Source of the DNA: Portulaca oleracea
Taxonomy: Eukaryota; Streptophyta; Magnoliopsida; Caryophyllales; Portulacaceae
Reading direction: 5' to 3'
Length of the DNA stretch: 64,000 nucleotides
NCBI GenBank assembly: GCA_029582165.1
Contig: CM055870.1
Span: forward strand, 5,141,832 to 5,205,831
Positions 39,015-51,100 of the stretch are shown here, piece after piece (within the stretch, counting starts at the first letter, position 1; each line of letters opens with the position of its first letter). The position numbers were made by a program, and so were the translations under genes. The notes below the pieces were generated by a model. That model saw nothing but the letters and a program-made list of their open reading frames with translations. It ran no database searches and had not been told where the DNA came from.

Positions 39015-39509
39015 AAATGACATTGTAGAGCTTCAAGGAAAGTTAAATGACATTTAGTGATTGTTTAATTTGTTTTCAAATCCAACTTCATTTTTTACTA
39101 TTTGAAAAAGTTGAATGACAATATTATCCAACCATTTCCATACAATTAAATTTTTTTTTTTAACATAGGTAATAGACTAATAGTCCAACTCATCGAGCTC
39201 CTATCTCAGGGGTATAACACCAACAGGCCTTCATAATGGACCGGGACGGGGGATGCCAATGGTCCAAAAATGGGCCCCACTCCAACCCACTTCCATACAA
39301 TTTAAATTGGTAAGAGATAACATTCAAAATCAAAATCAAATAGTCTCTCTAAAGTCAATAATTACATCAAGTCAATCAACATATGACAATCATAGTCAAA
39401 TAAATTATGTTGATCTTGAACAAAATCGAGTTGTTTAAGAACACATTACCAATATTCATCAGGCAGTGAAGATTTTGAAAGCCAAAAATACCACAATTAA
39501 AGTCCTGGA

Positions 39510-42500
39510 TCAAATAGATGCATCGATGAAATCAACAAGATTATCAATATCTTGCCTCAGTGTTGTGATCTTCTGCTGGTGTGGTGCTACTCGATTTTCT
39601 ATTTCTCTTCCACTCAACTTTCTCTCGTAACAATCCACTATGATTGAATGCTTGGTTGTGAATTTCTCGAGCATTTCCTGTTCCTTGGCAACTAAGTCAT
39701 CTACCTGCAAAATACGGAAAAAAAAAGTATTGCTTCGTTAAGATAGTTAGGTTAGGATAAGTTAAGATGTTTTTTGGGGAATTATGTTTTTAGAGTGATT
39801 GTTTTTTTTTTTGGGGGAATATTGTTAAGTTAGGATAAGTTAAGATAAGTTAGGATAAGATAGGATAGTTAGGTTTAACCTAGCAAAAGAATAGAGCTTT
39901 AATCCTTCAATAAGTTGACGTTATGCATATTTCATGTACTCCCTCCGTCCCTTAATGTGTCAATTTTTCTAACTACCTTGTCCCCTTTTTATTTGTCAAT
40001 TTTACATTTCCAATAATTAAAATACTAATATTATCCTTAATTAATGAATGTGATTTTTATTCTTCTTTATTCATCTTTTGTAATAAAGGGTATATTTGTT
40101 CATATATAATTTTTTCACTCTATTTCCAAGACACATTGTTTTTTTTTTTTGCCACAAATAATACGTACTGAGGGGCTTGTGACTGGGGATAATCCAAAGT
40201 GACTTTTTGGCCACTGGCAGTCTGTACTTTTTCACTATTTTCTCATAGCAGTCCAGAAGCAATTTCCGGCACCGAAAAGCTGACGTGACGACCGGAAAGT
40301 ATGTTTTTCTCACACTCCAAAAAGGAGATTTCCGGTCGCCACGTCAGCTTTCCGGTGCCGAAAATTGATTTTGACTTCTGAAAATAGCAAAAAGTACAGT
40401 AGTGGCCAAAAGTCACTTTGATTATTCTCATGAGCCCTCAGTACGTATTATTTGTGGCCAAAAACCCTTTATAAAATTAGTTAATTTGACATTAAAAAAG
40501 GGACGGAGGGAGTATATGACAAGGTAAATGATCAATCATGAATTGTAATTTAAAGTTTAAACTATGCGAGAAACATAGTCTTTGGTGCAAACTGCAAAGG
40601 ATAGGATGAGAAAATTTCAAGCTAGAGATAACTACTATGCATTTTTTACTATGAATCTGGTGACGTCGATTTTGTACGATAAATCGTTCTACGTATCAAC
40701 AAATAAATAGTTAAAGTTGTCGACATAAAAAACAGGACGATACATAAATAAAACCAGAGGGCGTAGATGCAAAAACAACCCTAGGACAAAACTAATACGT
40801 TCAACCAGCTAGCCATCCACATTAATTATTAAGAAGACGAACAAAATTAGATCCACCTCTCAATTCACATTTTGTGACACTGATCTGTCAATTCGAGCTG
40901 GCAGGTCGGTTTCGTGTCCATTTTGGTATGGGCTTGGGTTTATTTAGGTTTCACGTGTAAGAAACGTGTTAAGAACCGTAGATTTTCGGGTTGGTTGAGG
41001 TTTCGGGTCTAGAAATTGTATTCAAAACCCTAAACTTTCAGGCGGGTTCAAGAAGATATTCAGGTCAGATAAAATTCTACCAGGTCTTCAAACTCACTAA
41101 AGCACTAATTTGTGTTGGACAAAAAAGAGTATATATACAAGGTGGATAGAAAGAAACCTTGGGGAAGATATGAGTTGCTTGTGGAGAAGAGTGGAGGAAC
41201 AAAAGCAAGGGCTTCAACTCCTTCAAGAGCTCCTTAAGCAAAACATTGGCAGGTTTACGTGCAGCTTTGAAGCCATGCAAATCACCTGTTCGAGACAGCT
41301 CTTGCACTGTTGCTTCCAACCCATCATGTATCGTAAGACATCGATTGATGATATTCAAAAGTTGTTGCAACTTTATTTGTACCTGATGCATATGTCAATG
41401 AGACCAATGATATAGCATGGGATGAAAGGTTTTGTACCATAGTTACCAAGAACGCTTCCCGGGTCATTCGTTCCAGAATGTGGATCGCTAATTTTTGACA
41501 AATTTAGTCTAGTTTTGACTCCAAAACGCTTGTTCCCGAAACGGAAATCGCAGGCATATGTAGCGTTCTCGGTAACTATAGTTTGTACTTACTAAAACTT
41601 GAACTAGACTAGACATTCAACTGACCTCTTCTTTCTGCAATTTTGCCAAATAAGATGGAGAAGACTTCGAGATTGATAGGTCGGCATGCGTATAAGCAAT
41701 GGAAGCGACGAAGAGGAAGAAGAATCCAAATATTAACATCAATGGCTCCCTAAACATGGAGAAACCGGAGAATTCATAGTACACCTGTGAAACAAGAACC
41801 CATACCATGTTTGATGAAGCCCTAAAAGTGTAAGATTTAAAACATGTCTTATATGAGATTGTTTCACTGTAAATATGTATGCGTATAATTTTATGGTGAC
41901 TTGTTATGAATAATGGACGATTAATACTTTATCTGGGCCAACTTTGACAAAAGTAGTCCCTTTCATATTGAAATGTGATTGTAATATTAAAAATGTTAAC
42001 CTATAGACATCTGTCTTACAAGGACTTTATGTAAGATGATCTCATATTAGAATTTGTGCTCTAACAAACATCCCATTACCCATACCATGGTTGATGAGTT
42101 AGGGTCTGTCAAATTCATGGGTAACTTCAATTTATTAAAATTTACCAAAGTTAAATAACAAAAAACATTTAATTTTGATATATTAGTATAAGTTTGCCAA
42201 AAATTATCAAAATTTAACTTTACTTAACTGCTTTTTACCGATGAATCTGACACACTGTTAATCCCAATATATCCCAAATAAATGCTTTAATCTTTATCTT
42301 AAAACACGGGGATTTGCAAGATAATGAAATGTAGACCTGAAAGTGTTGATTATGTTCTGGAACAACATTCGTCTTTCGTAGTACCATCACTGGTCTTCCA
42401 CCTATGTCAAGGTGGGAGATTTTTGTCTGCATGAGTTAGATTAGCCAAAATGATTAATATGTTTATCCAAATATATATGTCACACATCTCAACATGTTTT

Positions 42501-45500
42501 TGGAAGAAAGGATATATAAAGAATCAAATTAAATTCCTCAAAAGGTTACGAATTCGAACCTCTTGCGATTGTTCCACTGGAAATGGGATAGAAACAGATA
42601 TTCCACTTGAACCTTCTGGTAGGACAACCTAATAATAAGAAATCCCAGCCAAATATTTACGTATATTTATCAATTTTAACTCATACAAATTATAAGCACA
42701 TGAACTCTTCATACATAATAGCCCAAAACTCAATCTCGTAAAGAAATCACGCGATCATGAATCCGTTATACAACCCCCTTTCATATTAATTGTCATAATT
42801 TTGACTTTTACGGTCTCCGTTGTCACTCTTTGATTAATAATTTCTTACATAATTTAGTATTATACTTTTATGATAGTATTTTTCGTTACGAATCTAATGG
42901 TGATAATTTTCTATATAGCAACTCGTTGTATATATTGAAAAGTTTATGGTCAAAAATTTTGAAATTTAACTGTACGATCTTTAAAGACAACAATTAATAT
43001 AAAACGGAGGGAGTAAATTGTAACAAAGTGTTACCTTGACAATAAGGTCATCAATGAGCATATCTTCAATATTGGTACCAAAAGAGAAGTTGAGGAATCG
43101 TTTGCCTTCGTATTCAAACAAGTATTCCTCCAAAGGCAAGTTATATCCAATCGTGAAAAACGTCCTCCAACCACCAAACAGAGGATATCTTGGTTCAATT
43201 ACTATCTCAGTCTGAAATGAGAATGAATGATTAATGTAGCAAACCTCCAAATAAAAGACATGCATATATGCAACAACTTTTTTTCACCTTTTTGGAGTGA
43301 GTTCGTAGGTTAGATGTGGAGATGTTGCCAATTTCATCTCTGTAGTACACTGAATGTGCTCCTGGAGGAAGAGTAGTCACTAGTGTACTCAATGCTGATG
43401 CACCATTTGTATGTGAACTGCCTTGGTAGTCAATTCTGGATAAACAGCAACAAAAATCCATAATGTGGTTGTGTAATACAATGCCTTTACATAACATATA
43501 TAAAATTGTACAAAAAGAAGTAGTCTCTCCGTCCTAAATAATTTGTCCATATTTAACTAATATGACCATTAATTTATCAAACGCAATCTTCAGAGACAAT
43601 TTGGTGTAGAATTCAAGTTCTAGGGATCGGGGGAGCTTTTCTCAAGGGAAAACTTTCCTATGATAATGTATTTTACCGTCTTTGCATGAAGTTGCAATTT
43701 TTCTTAGAAAATTGTTAGAAAAATGTCCAAGCTATTGATCATATTATAATTGTTTGGATTTGTTATATTATAGGTATTTTGAACATTATCACACTTTCGA
43801 TCTCATTTGATACTATGAAATTTTTTCCTTTCACCGCATAAGAAAATTTCTCAATGATCATTGTAAAATTGAATTTCCCATGTAAAATGTTTCCCATTTA
43901 CAAATGAAAGGTGACCATTTTCTCCAACATTTTCATGCAACCAAATTGTACAAAAAAATATACTCCCTCCATTCTATATTAATTGTTGTCGTTGGAAATT
44001 GTACAGTCAAATATTAAAAAAATTTACCATAAATTTCTCAATATATATACAATAACTTGTCACATAAGATTACTACTCCTTCCGTCCCAGATAAACTGTT
44101 ACTTTACTTTTGCACAGTCTTCAATGTCATAGTTTAGCTGTTAATATTTTATGTTTTATCTTAGCAGCAATTGTAATATTATATTGAGCTAAAAGTATTT
44201 TTCATTAAAAATCTCATGATGATGGTCTTACATGATAAATAAACATATAATTTGATAAATTAACAATATTTCGGATGGGGGAGTATCATTATATTTGTAA
44301 AGAAAAATACTATTATAAGAGTATAATATTGCAATAGTAAGTCAAATATATAAGAATTAATACGGAAGAGATGGAGTAAAAGAGACTAACCTTGAAAACG
44401 TGCCCTTGAGATGTGCACCTCCATGGACAATCCAATACTGCTCCGTAACTTGCAGATTTCCCCAATGCGAAACCTGAATCTCCCTCTCCATCCTCTCCGC
44501 CACCACGAGCGGTTTACCATACTCAAAATGCACCGATATCGGAAACTCCATGAAGGAAGCCTTATTCTGATACGGGCCATACCTAATATCATTCCCTCTA
44601 ACCCTACTCCCCTCGACTTCCGTGTACGACTCTACCTTCCCATTAGGAAGTTTCACACTCAGTCTCTGCGACTCGACTGCGTAGGGCGACAAGTAATACG
44701 CACTGTCCTCGAACAGAATAAGCTGGGGAACGCCTTGGAGAAGTTGCTCCGGGTAGGGTTTGAGGATGTGGGTGAACACTGCCCAAACTTCAAGGGTTAC
44801 GGTTTCCCCCTTGAAGAGGCCCCGGGGGAGGGAGATGGAGTAGAAGGTTAAGTTGGGGTGGATGCCCTCCGGTTCCAGGACTTCGATGGGGAGGCTTAGG
44901 CTTGGGTTTGGGGTTTGGAGGGTGGTTTTGGGTTCGTTTTGGAAGACGGAGAGGAAGGAGAGGTGCCTTGCTTGTTGGTCGGTTAGGGCTACTAGTAGGT
45001 CTGAGAGTAGACCGTTTCCTTCGTTCTCTACCTGTGAGTAGAGGGGGTAGTAATGAGTAATAAAGCTCAAATAGATGGCGCATATACATGCAATTTATTA
45101 CGTGCATGTGAAATATGTGCTTCAAACAGAGCCGAATTCATCAACTAAAATTTAGTGTGGTCAAAATTTAAAGATGAGTATTTCAAAATTCTACATCTAA
45201 TTAGCAAAATTTAAGAATTAAATATCAAAAATTATATATAAATAAATCACAAGTATCGTATGATATATATATATATATTGTGTATATAATGTATACAATT
45301 TTTTCTTCAATTTTTACATTTTAACTTAAATGATATATAAAAGTTACTATCAACTTATTTAAGATGGTTCAACAGTTACACCTAACTAACCCAAATTCAA
45401 GTAATGTGCATCACATTCATATATGATCAAATGTTTCAAATATTTGAACTGTATAAACATAAAATATTATTGATAGACACAAAAGTCAAGAAGTAACAAC

Positions 45501-46972
45501 AAATTAACACAAACACAAGTAATAATCAACAAATGTAACAGAAATCAAATAGATATTGGTTCAAACAATCAAATTAACTTAAGTTAATTAAAGACTCAAC
45601 ACTGCTTGTAAATTTGACAAATAAAAATAAAAATAAAATAAATCTATAAATAAAAATTTTATTTTCACAGAAGTAAACTATCCTCAGCTATATTTAACAC
45701 CCAACAAAATTAAAATTAAGTAAACACAATAAAGTTTTAGATAATAAAAATATTGAACTGATTGCTAAAACAATTGACATTTCATGACTTTTCATGAATT
45801 ATAACAAATATTTTATAAAATTTACTTTAATGCAAAACATCGATATATCTTTTATTTTTTTTCCAAAAAGCGGGGTCGTTTGACCCCACGTGAACCCACC
45901 TTAACTCTGCCTCTGGGCCTTCAAATACTCTGGTTCACTCTCATTATTATAATTGTTCACTATGAATATCCTTGAACACATACCCCATATGCATGTAATA
46001 TATGTTGGTTTACACAACAATAGGGTTGATAATTAGTCCAACACTGGACTTCGCGGGATTAGACCCAGGATCGAGAACCAAATTGGAGGCTGAGCTGAAC
46101 CGAAGAGTGGACTGACCGAGCTTTTTTTCGGTCGTAAACTGCACTAGATGAACCTTTTCAGTTCAATCTTTTTTTTTGGCCCGAAGGGCTATGCACATCT
46201 AATGAGAAAGATTGAAAGAACCCCTAAAACTTTAGTAGATGATTCATTTTTTCGATTCTTTGGTCCGGTCCTTGGTCCTTTAATACAATCCATGAATTGG
46301 ACTGAGGACCGGGTCGAACTTTCTTCAATCAATTTGGGTCAGTCCTCGTCCAATTTTTTTTCCAGTCCGGACTGGACCATGAACAAGCTTATACAAGAAT
46401 ATTGAAATAGAAAATTGGATTCCAATAATCTCTACCATAGGTCATTGGATAATAATGAAATGTACACCAACAATCCTTACTTTATTTAAATGCAGCAAAC
46501 CACCAAGTCAAATTGATGTAGGTATCGTCGGCGTACAATTTGAAAGTAAAGATTATTATTATTATTATCCAATTTTTGTATATGAAATGAGTGGCTTGAG
46601 GGGGAAAGGAATGAAGACAATCACCTTCAAAGTGGAGATGATACGCACAATGGGAGATGTTAGATCAATCTGCAACAACACAACACATACACTTTCAAAC
46701 AGAAATTCAACAAATTTTAATCAAACCAGTACCAATGTAAGCATGAACTCATGTTTTCATGCATGAGAAAAAGATGTGTATTTCTTGCCAGACTCTTTTT
46801 CGAATAATTAGTTCTGTACAACAGGAAGAATTCCATCAGAAAAAGTACAACAATCATAGAAAATACATACGCGACGTTCGACATGATTGAGAATGGGATC
46901 AGAGAAAACAGGGGAAGATCGAAAAAAGATGAAGGAGAAAGAGAGAACGATTAAATTAAGCTTAAACCCCAT
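39510..46972 (-). CDS. OST1: Ribophorin I, oligosaccharyltransferase subunit 1
   Basis: Subunit of the endoplasmic-reticulum complex that transfers the dolichol-linked glycan to Asn in nascent proteins. Exons on the minus strand: 46972-46871, 46669-46625, 45031-44391, 43435-43288, 43211-43035, 42628-42560, 42426-42337, 41784-41626, 41382-41158, 39704-39510. They join in frame to 616 residues, against about 614 for the Arabidopsis protein. There is a signal peptide at about 1-22, a large lumenal domain, one membrane helix at about 438-456 (PLMLIFGFFFLFVASIAY) and a roughly 160-residue cytosolic tail rich in heptad-like Leu/Lys. Diagnostic segments include TLEVWAVFTHILKPYPEQ, YGPYQNKASFMEFPI, HWGNLQVTEQYWI and FGGWRTFFTIGYNLPLEEYL. 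Introns are colonised by nested Stowaway-like elements (3rd to 4th exon) and a hAT-like MITE (8th to 9th exon). Whether it is the 1A or 1B type is not decided. Confidence 0.95.
39729..39900. mobile_element. AAGTTAGGATAAG-type MITE, ribophorin I intron
   Basis: Shares TTTTTTGGGGAATTATG and reiterated AAGTTAGGATAAGTTAAG with the copy at 13275. It begins about 25 bases from the last-exon acceptor. Confidence 0.55.
39937..40514. mobile_element. Stowaway-like MITE carrying a nested palindromic insertion (ribophorin I intron)
   Basis: TA-flanked ends CTCCCTCCGTCCCTTAATGT and the inverted GGGACGGAGGGAG. The middle is interrupted at about 40150-40465 by a second, nearly symmetrical inverted repeat (GCCACAAATAATACGTACTGAGG and its complement), which makes it much longer than its relatives. 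Confidence 0.7.
40150..40465. mobile_element. Palindromic element nested in a Stowaway-like MITE
   Basis: Near-complete inverted repeat: left arm GCCACAAATAATACGTACTG, right arm CAGTACGTATTATTTGTGGC, with inner arms AAAGTGACTTTTGGCCA and CCGGAAAGCTGACGTGGCG also paired. No coding capacity. Confidence 0.7.
41438..41580. mobile_element. hAT-like MITE, ribophorin I intron
   Basis: Second copy of the CATAGTTACC family, 143 bp, inverted relative to the copy in the TMT intron judging by the order of its internal motifs. Flanks are TTTTGTAC and GTTTGTAC (7 of 8 match). Confidence 0.75.
42769..43015. mobile_element. Stowaway-like MITE, ribophorin I intron
   Basis: Ends CCCCCTTTCATATTAATTGTC and the inverted TTAATATAAAACGGAGGGAG. 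The right boundary lies about 20 bases from the donor of the 5th exon. Confidence 0.7.
43961..44378. mobile_element. Stowaway-like MITE interrupted by another copy (ribophorin I intron)
   Basis: Outer element has TA-flanked ends CTCCCTCCATTCTATATTAA and the inverted TTAATACGGAAGAGATGGAG. Its sequence is split by the inner copy at 44074-44285 and resumes after it. Confidence 0.75.
44074..44285. mobile_element. Inner Stowaway-like MITE of a nest
   Basis: TA-flanked; ends CTCCTTCCGTCCCAGATAAA and the inverted ATTTCGGATGGGGGAG. It belongs to the CCGTCCCA subtype also seen at 22655. Confidence 0.75.
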
Positions 46973-48166
46973 TTTAGTTTTCTGAATCTGAAAAGGGTTT
47001 ATGATCAGAGAGCTAAAACCATCGAAGATGAGTGAGAAGGTTAGGGATGAAGATCAGAAATACCCGCGCTTTGTAACTGTCAAGCTAGTATTAGTCATAC
47101 CATCATCAAGGATATTCATATATTAAAGAAAAATTATTTTAAATAACATAATAAAAAATCATGTCATTGAATTATTCAATGCAACTATGTTTAGTCTATA
47201 TTTGGGATAACTGAATGATTTGAATCATTTTCTCAGCTTATGGTGCATTTGATAGTTTCCTGGAAAAGATTTTCTTAGAAAATACTTTCACTAGCCTTGT
47301 TGGAAAACTATTATTAAGGTTGTGACAGAAATAATGGGTCTAACATTAAAACTTTCTTATATATTATCGAGATTCAAACATAGGAACGTTTGTCAACTTG
47401 AAAAAGTTCACCAATTTTCCCGCGAAAGTTTCCCAACCAAACGCTCTCGATTATACAAGGTAGTTGATGAAGTAAAATGTCTATAGTATTTATGTTAAAA
47501 AAAGTACAAGCAAGTTTGACACTTGAAACACCAAAGAGGAAAATAACTTCCAAAAAGAACTAGTTCAAAAGGAATAACTCTAAATCACTTTAGCAACAAT
47601 TACAACATTACAATGTCCAAGCTCTCATTACCTAAAACATTAGAACATTTGCTGCTATTGATACCAACACTTTCATGGATTTCATAGATGGACAACAGTA
47701 ACCAAATGGCTTGCCCTAATCCATTAGTTTAAAGTATATAAGCGTACATATCGATCTCTCCAAACTCTGCTCGATTGCATTCAAATCATTGTGCATATAT
47801 GATACATCCCGTAGCGCAAAGAGAGCTTCAAGTAAATGGAAATGCTGGTGACATATTCCAGAAGTATACAACAGTTACCCCATCCTGTTCGCTATACATA
47901 TGTATATATGTTTACAATCTCTGGATACAAATTGAAAGATGGAAAGAATAGGAGGAAGAACAAATGGTTCTACAATCACAAAAATCAAGGAAATTCAGAT
48001 TTATGAAAGAAAGTAATATATCCATCAGTGCAAAAAGGGCAAAGTACGCAGCCTTTTTCTCGTAAGTGAGCTATTCTCCAACAGATGGAACGGTACCCAC
48101 CAAAACTGTTTAATATCGATACTTAGCAAGAATGATCTTGAAGGAAATGAGGTTGTGAGTTTTAAG
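46973..48166. other. Intergenic region between ribophorin I and FKBP18
   Basis: Left part is the ribophorin I leader and promoter. A GTGCATTTGATAGTTTCC...AACCAAACGCTC MITE lies at 47242-47449. The right part is presumably the FKBP18 3' UTR. Nothing else seen. Confidence 0.5.
47242..47449. mobile_element. GAGCGTTTGGTA-type MITE
   Basis: Starts GGTGCATTTGATAGTTTCC and ends TTTCCCAACCAAACGCTC, in the ribophorin I to FKBP18 spacer. Confidence 0.65.
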
Positions 48167-51100
48167 CTAAGTACTTCCTTCTGGTGGAGTTATTACTTGC
48201 AAGAGCTCAATGTTCAGATCAAATGTTGCACCAGGCTGTAACAAAATGGTAAACAAATCAAGGTTATTCTTTTCTACGGATGGTAAAGCGTGGTAATGGT
48301 ATGGTAAAAACGTGAATAGTGTGATATGATGTGGTACAGTGTGTTGAAGTGTGGTAATATGTGATGGGTTGTGGTTACTGCGGTAAATTGTGGTAGGTGC
48401 GGTAAAGATAACAATGCACCAAAAACATTTGACGGGTATATATATACTGAAATGCTCCCTCTCATACCCTGCAATCTAAGACTGTTAGTGTGCATAGAAC
48501 CCTGTGATTTGAGTGCCTCGTATATGATATTAGACTCCTGCCTAGGAGGGAGATGCTCTGGGGGTCAAATCTATGTAATTTTAACCGTTGCAAATACAAA
48601 AAAAGGTTGTTTCAATCGAGATCTGTGATGGGAAAAACGATTGCCTATGTGCTACTTTCACGACAAATAAGCAGTATGGACACTTCAAGCCATTCTGAAG
48701 GAACACGAAACACAATAAACTTGTCTGAAAACTACGAAGAAAATTACCGGGATCTCATTTGACCCTTTCTGCCCATAGCCAACCTCTGGAGGAACTATCA
48801 CTGTCCTCTATTATCCATACGACACCAAACATGAAAAAGAACAGAAAGGAGGTTAGCGGGACCAAAAATATGTGAAAACGACAGTACTGGAAAATAAGCA
48901 CGTTTAGTGGAAACTATTTAGAGGAAACTATCTAGAGGGAACAATCCAATGAAACATGAACGGAATCCGGCCAGACTCGCAAAAATACCCATAATACCCC
49001 ATAAAAATACCCATAATACCCTTTTTTTTTTTTAACCACCACCTGTTTTTTTCGGTTGTTGAATAATTTTCTTTTTCTTATTTTTATGGGCTCTCGAAAA
49101 CATTAATGGGGGTATTATGCGTATTTTGGGTATTTCATGGGGCTTATTATGGGTATTTTTATGGGTTTCGCAGGATTCCATCCATGTCTCACGGTACTGT
49201 CCCCTCTAAGTAGTTTCCACTAAATGTACGGAACCTCATAATCAGTTTCAAAAATGTAGTCCGCTAACAATATAGTTTCAGCTAAATGTGGGGTACCGCG
49301 CAGTTGATTATGGGAAACATAAGCCAAGGGAATAACACACGCACCTTTCCTCCGACTCTCATGCCCTCAGTGATGAAATACAATGCTGGTGGAGGCTTAG
49401 GTGCAGCCTGTGCTGAAAATAACCCATTGGGGTTGTCAACATATTCGCGCTTCCGTTCTCTGCCAGGAGGAGATCCAACTTTGAACTCATACGGCTAGTT
49501 ACAACACAGGAACTACGCATAAGTTGTGAGTTTGTGTTTTCTGACTGAATCAAAATCAACCGAAAGATATGAGCAAGAGATATAATATAGTGTAGCAACC
49601 TGTGCAATGATCCGATTGCCAGCAAGAAGCTTGGACTCTCTACTCGACACTGCTGTAATACTGCGATATACACAGTCAAAATGAACCTGTATGTAATAAA
49701 GAGAGACCCGAAAGTGAGTTGTGTGGATTGGGATGAATGAAGAGATGCAACTTAATTACCTCTTACTAAAAGCAGATCACCTGAACTGTTGATCCCTTTA
49801 CTGCCTCTGGACCCTTCCCGAGAACGACATCGTAGTACTTCAGTCCTTCGGCTGGTTGAATAAAAAGAAAGAAAAAATGAATGAATTCTTCAACTAATCC
49901 AGTCTCACATTCTGTGGAAATATTAACATCATATCTCACTATTTCATGAGTTTTGAAGTGAAATCTCTTACAGAACAGAAGAGATGTTGCTAGCACCTGT
50001 GTTCTTTGAGAGGTAAACAATCGATTTTCACCCAAATTCACCCATCCCTTACCTAATATTATCGACCTTACCTGAATTTACCCAACTCTAACCTCAAAAG
50101 GACAGTATTTGACACCCCAATCTAAGACAAGGGATTGATTTTGGAACAAAGGGATTGAACTAACAGAATATACTAAGAATGTCCTTTGATGCAAAAGCTA
50201 GCATTTTCCAACAATCCAACAAGCTCAATTGGTCCAAGTTACCAAGGATGATTGACCACTATATTATTACATGCAGCTAGAGTTTATACTCCAGGATATC
50301 TACAAGTAAACAATCACAATAGTGAGAGCAAACAACTTGATATATGCAAGTGAACAATCGCACTATTTGGAGCACAACTGCAGCATCACCCATGCATACA
50401 CCATGGGCATGGATACACCCATAAGTTTGCAATGGTTGACAAGGAACACCCATGGATATACCTTTAAGATGCAGCCACATTGGCAACAAGCTAATCCAAT
50501 AATTGGATTGGTTTTGACCATTGTGATTTCCTATCAAACAAACTAGCTAATCCAACAGTTATTTTTTCTAAATTAGAAGGTTCAAGAATGAAATGTCCAA
50601 AATCATGCCTTGAAAAGAACCCCTGGAGCAGAAAGAAACCTGCTTCTAAAATGGATTCATCAGTAACTTAACACATTATAACAATGTAGCCCAAGCTCAT
50701 CCCCTATCAAGCAATTAACCCACCAACCAATTTCTCCACCCATGAAGAAGCAGTGAAATTTCAGCAAACCAAAAGCAACCCATGTCAGAATGAAGAAAGC
50801 AAAAGGTGCCCAGAAATGCAGAAAATTGAATGGTATTCAGCCAAGGGCAAATAGCAGAGAAATAGCCACATTATAACACTGTAACCCATTAAGAAGCAGT
50901 AAAATTTTAGCAAAACAAAACAACCCATGTCATAATGAAGAAAACAAAAGGTGCCCAGAAATGCAGAAAATTGTTTGGTATTCACTATTCAGCCAAGGGC
51001 AAATAGCAGAGAAATAGCCACATTATAACATTGTAACCCATTAAGAAGCAGTGAAATTTCTACACCCATGAAGAAGCAGAGAAATTTCAGCAAACCAAAA

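Larger units (their letters stand above)
36383..39509. other. Intergenic region between OEP21 and ribophorin I
   Basis: The part just right of 36383 is the OEP21 5' leader and promoter (minus strand). Beyond it there is no gene, but a GTC/CCGAATT-rich dispersed repeat at about 38187-38465 and a GGCCCTGTTCTTTT-type MITE at 38785-39014. The stretch left of the ribophorin I stop is its 3' UTR. Confidence 0.5.
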
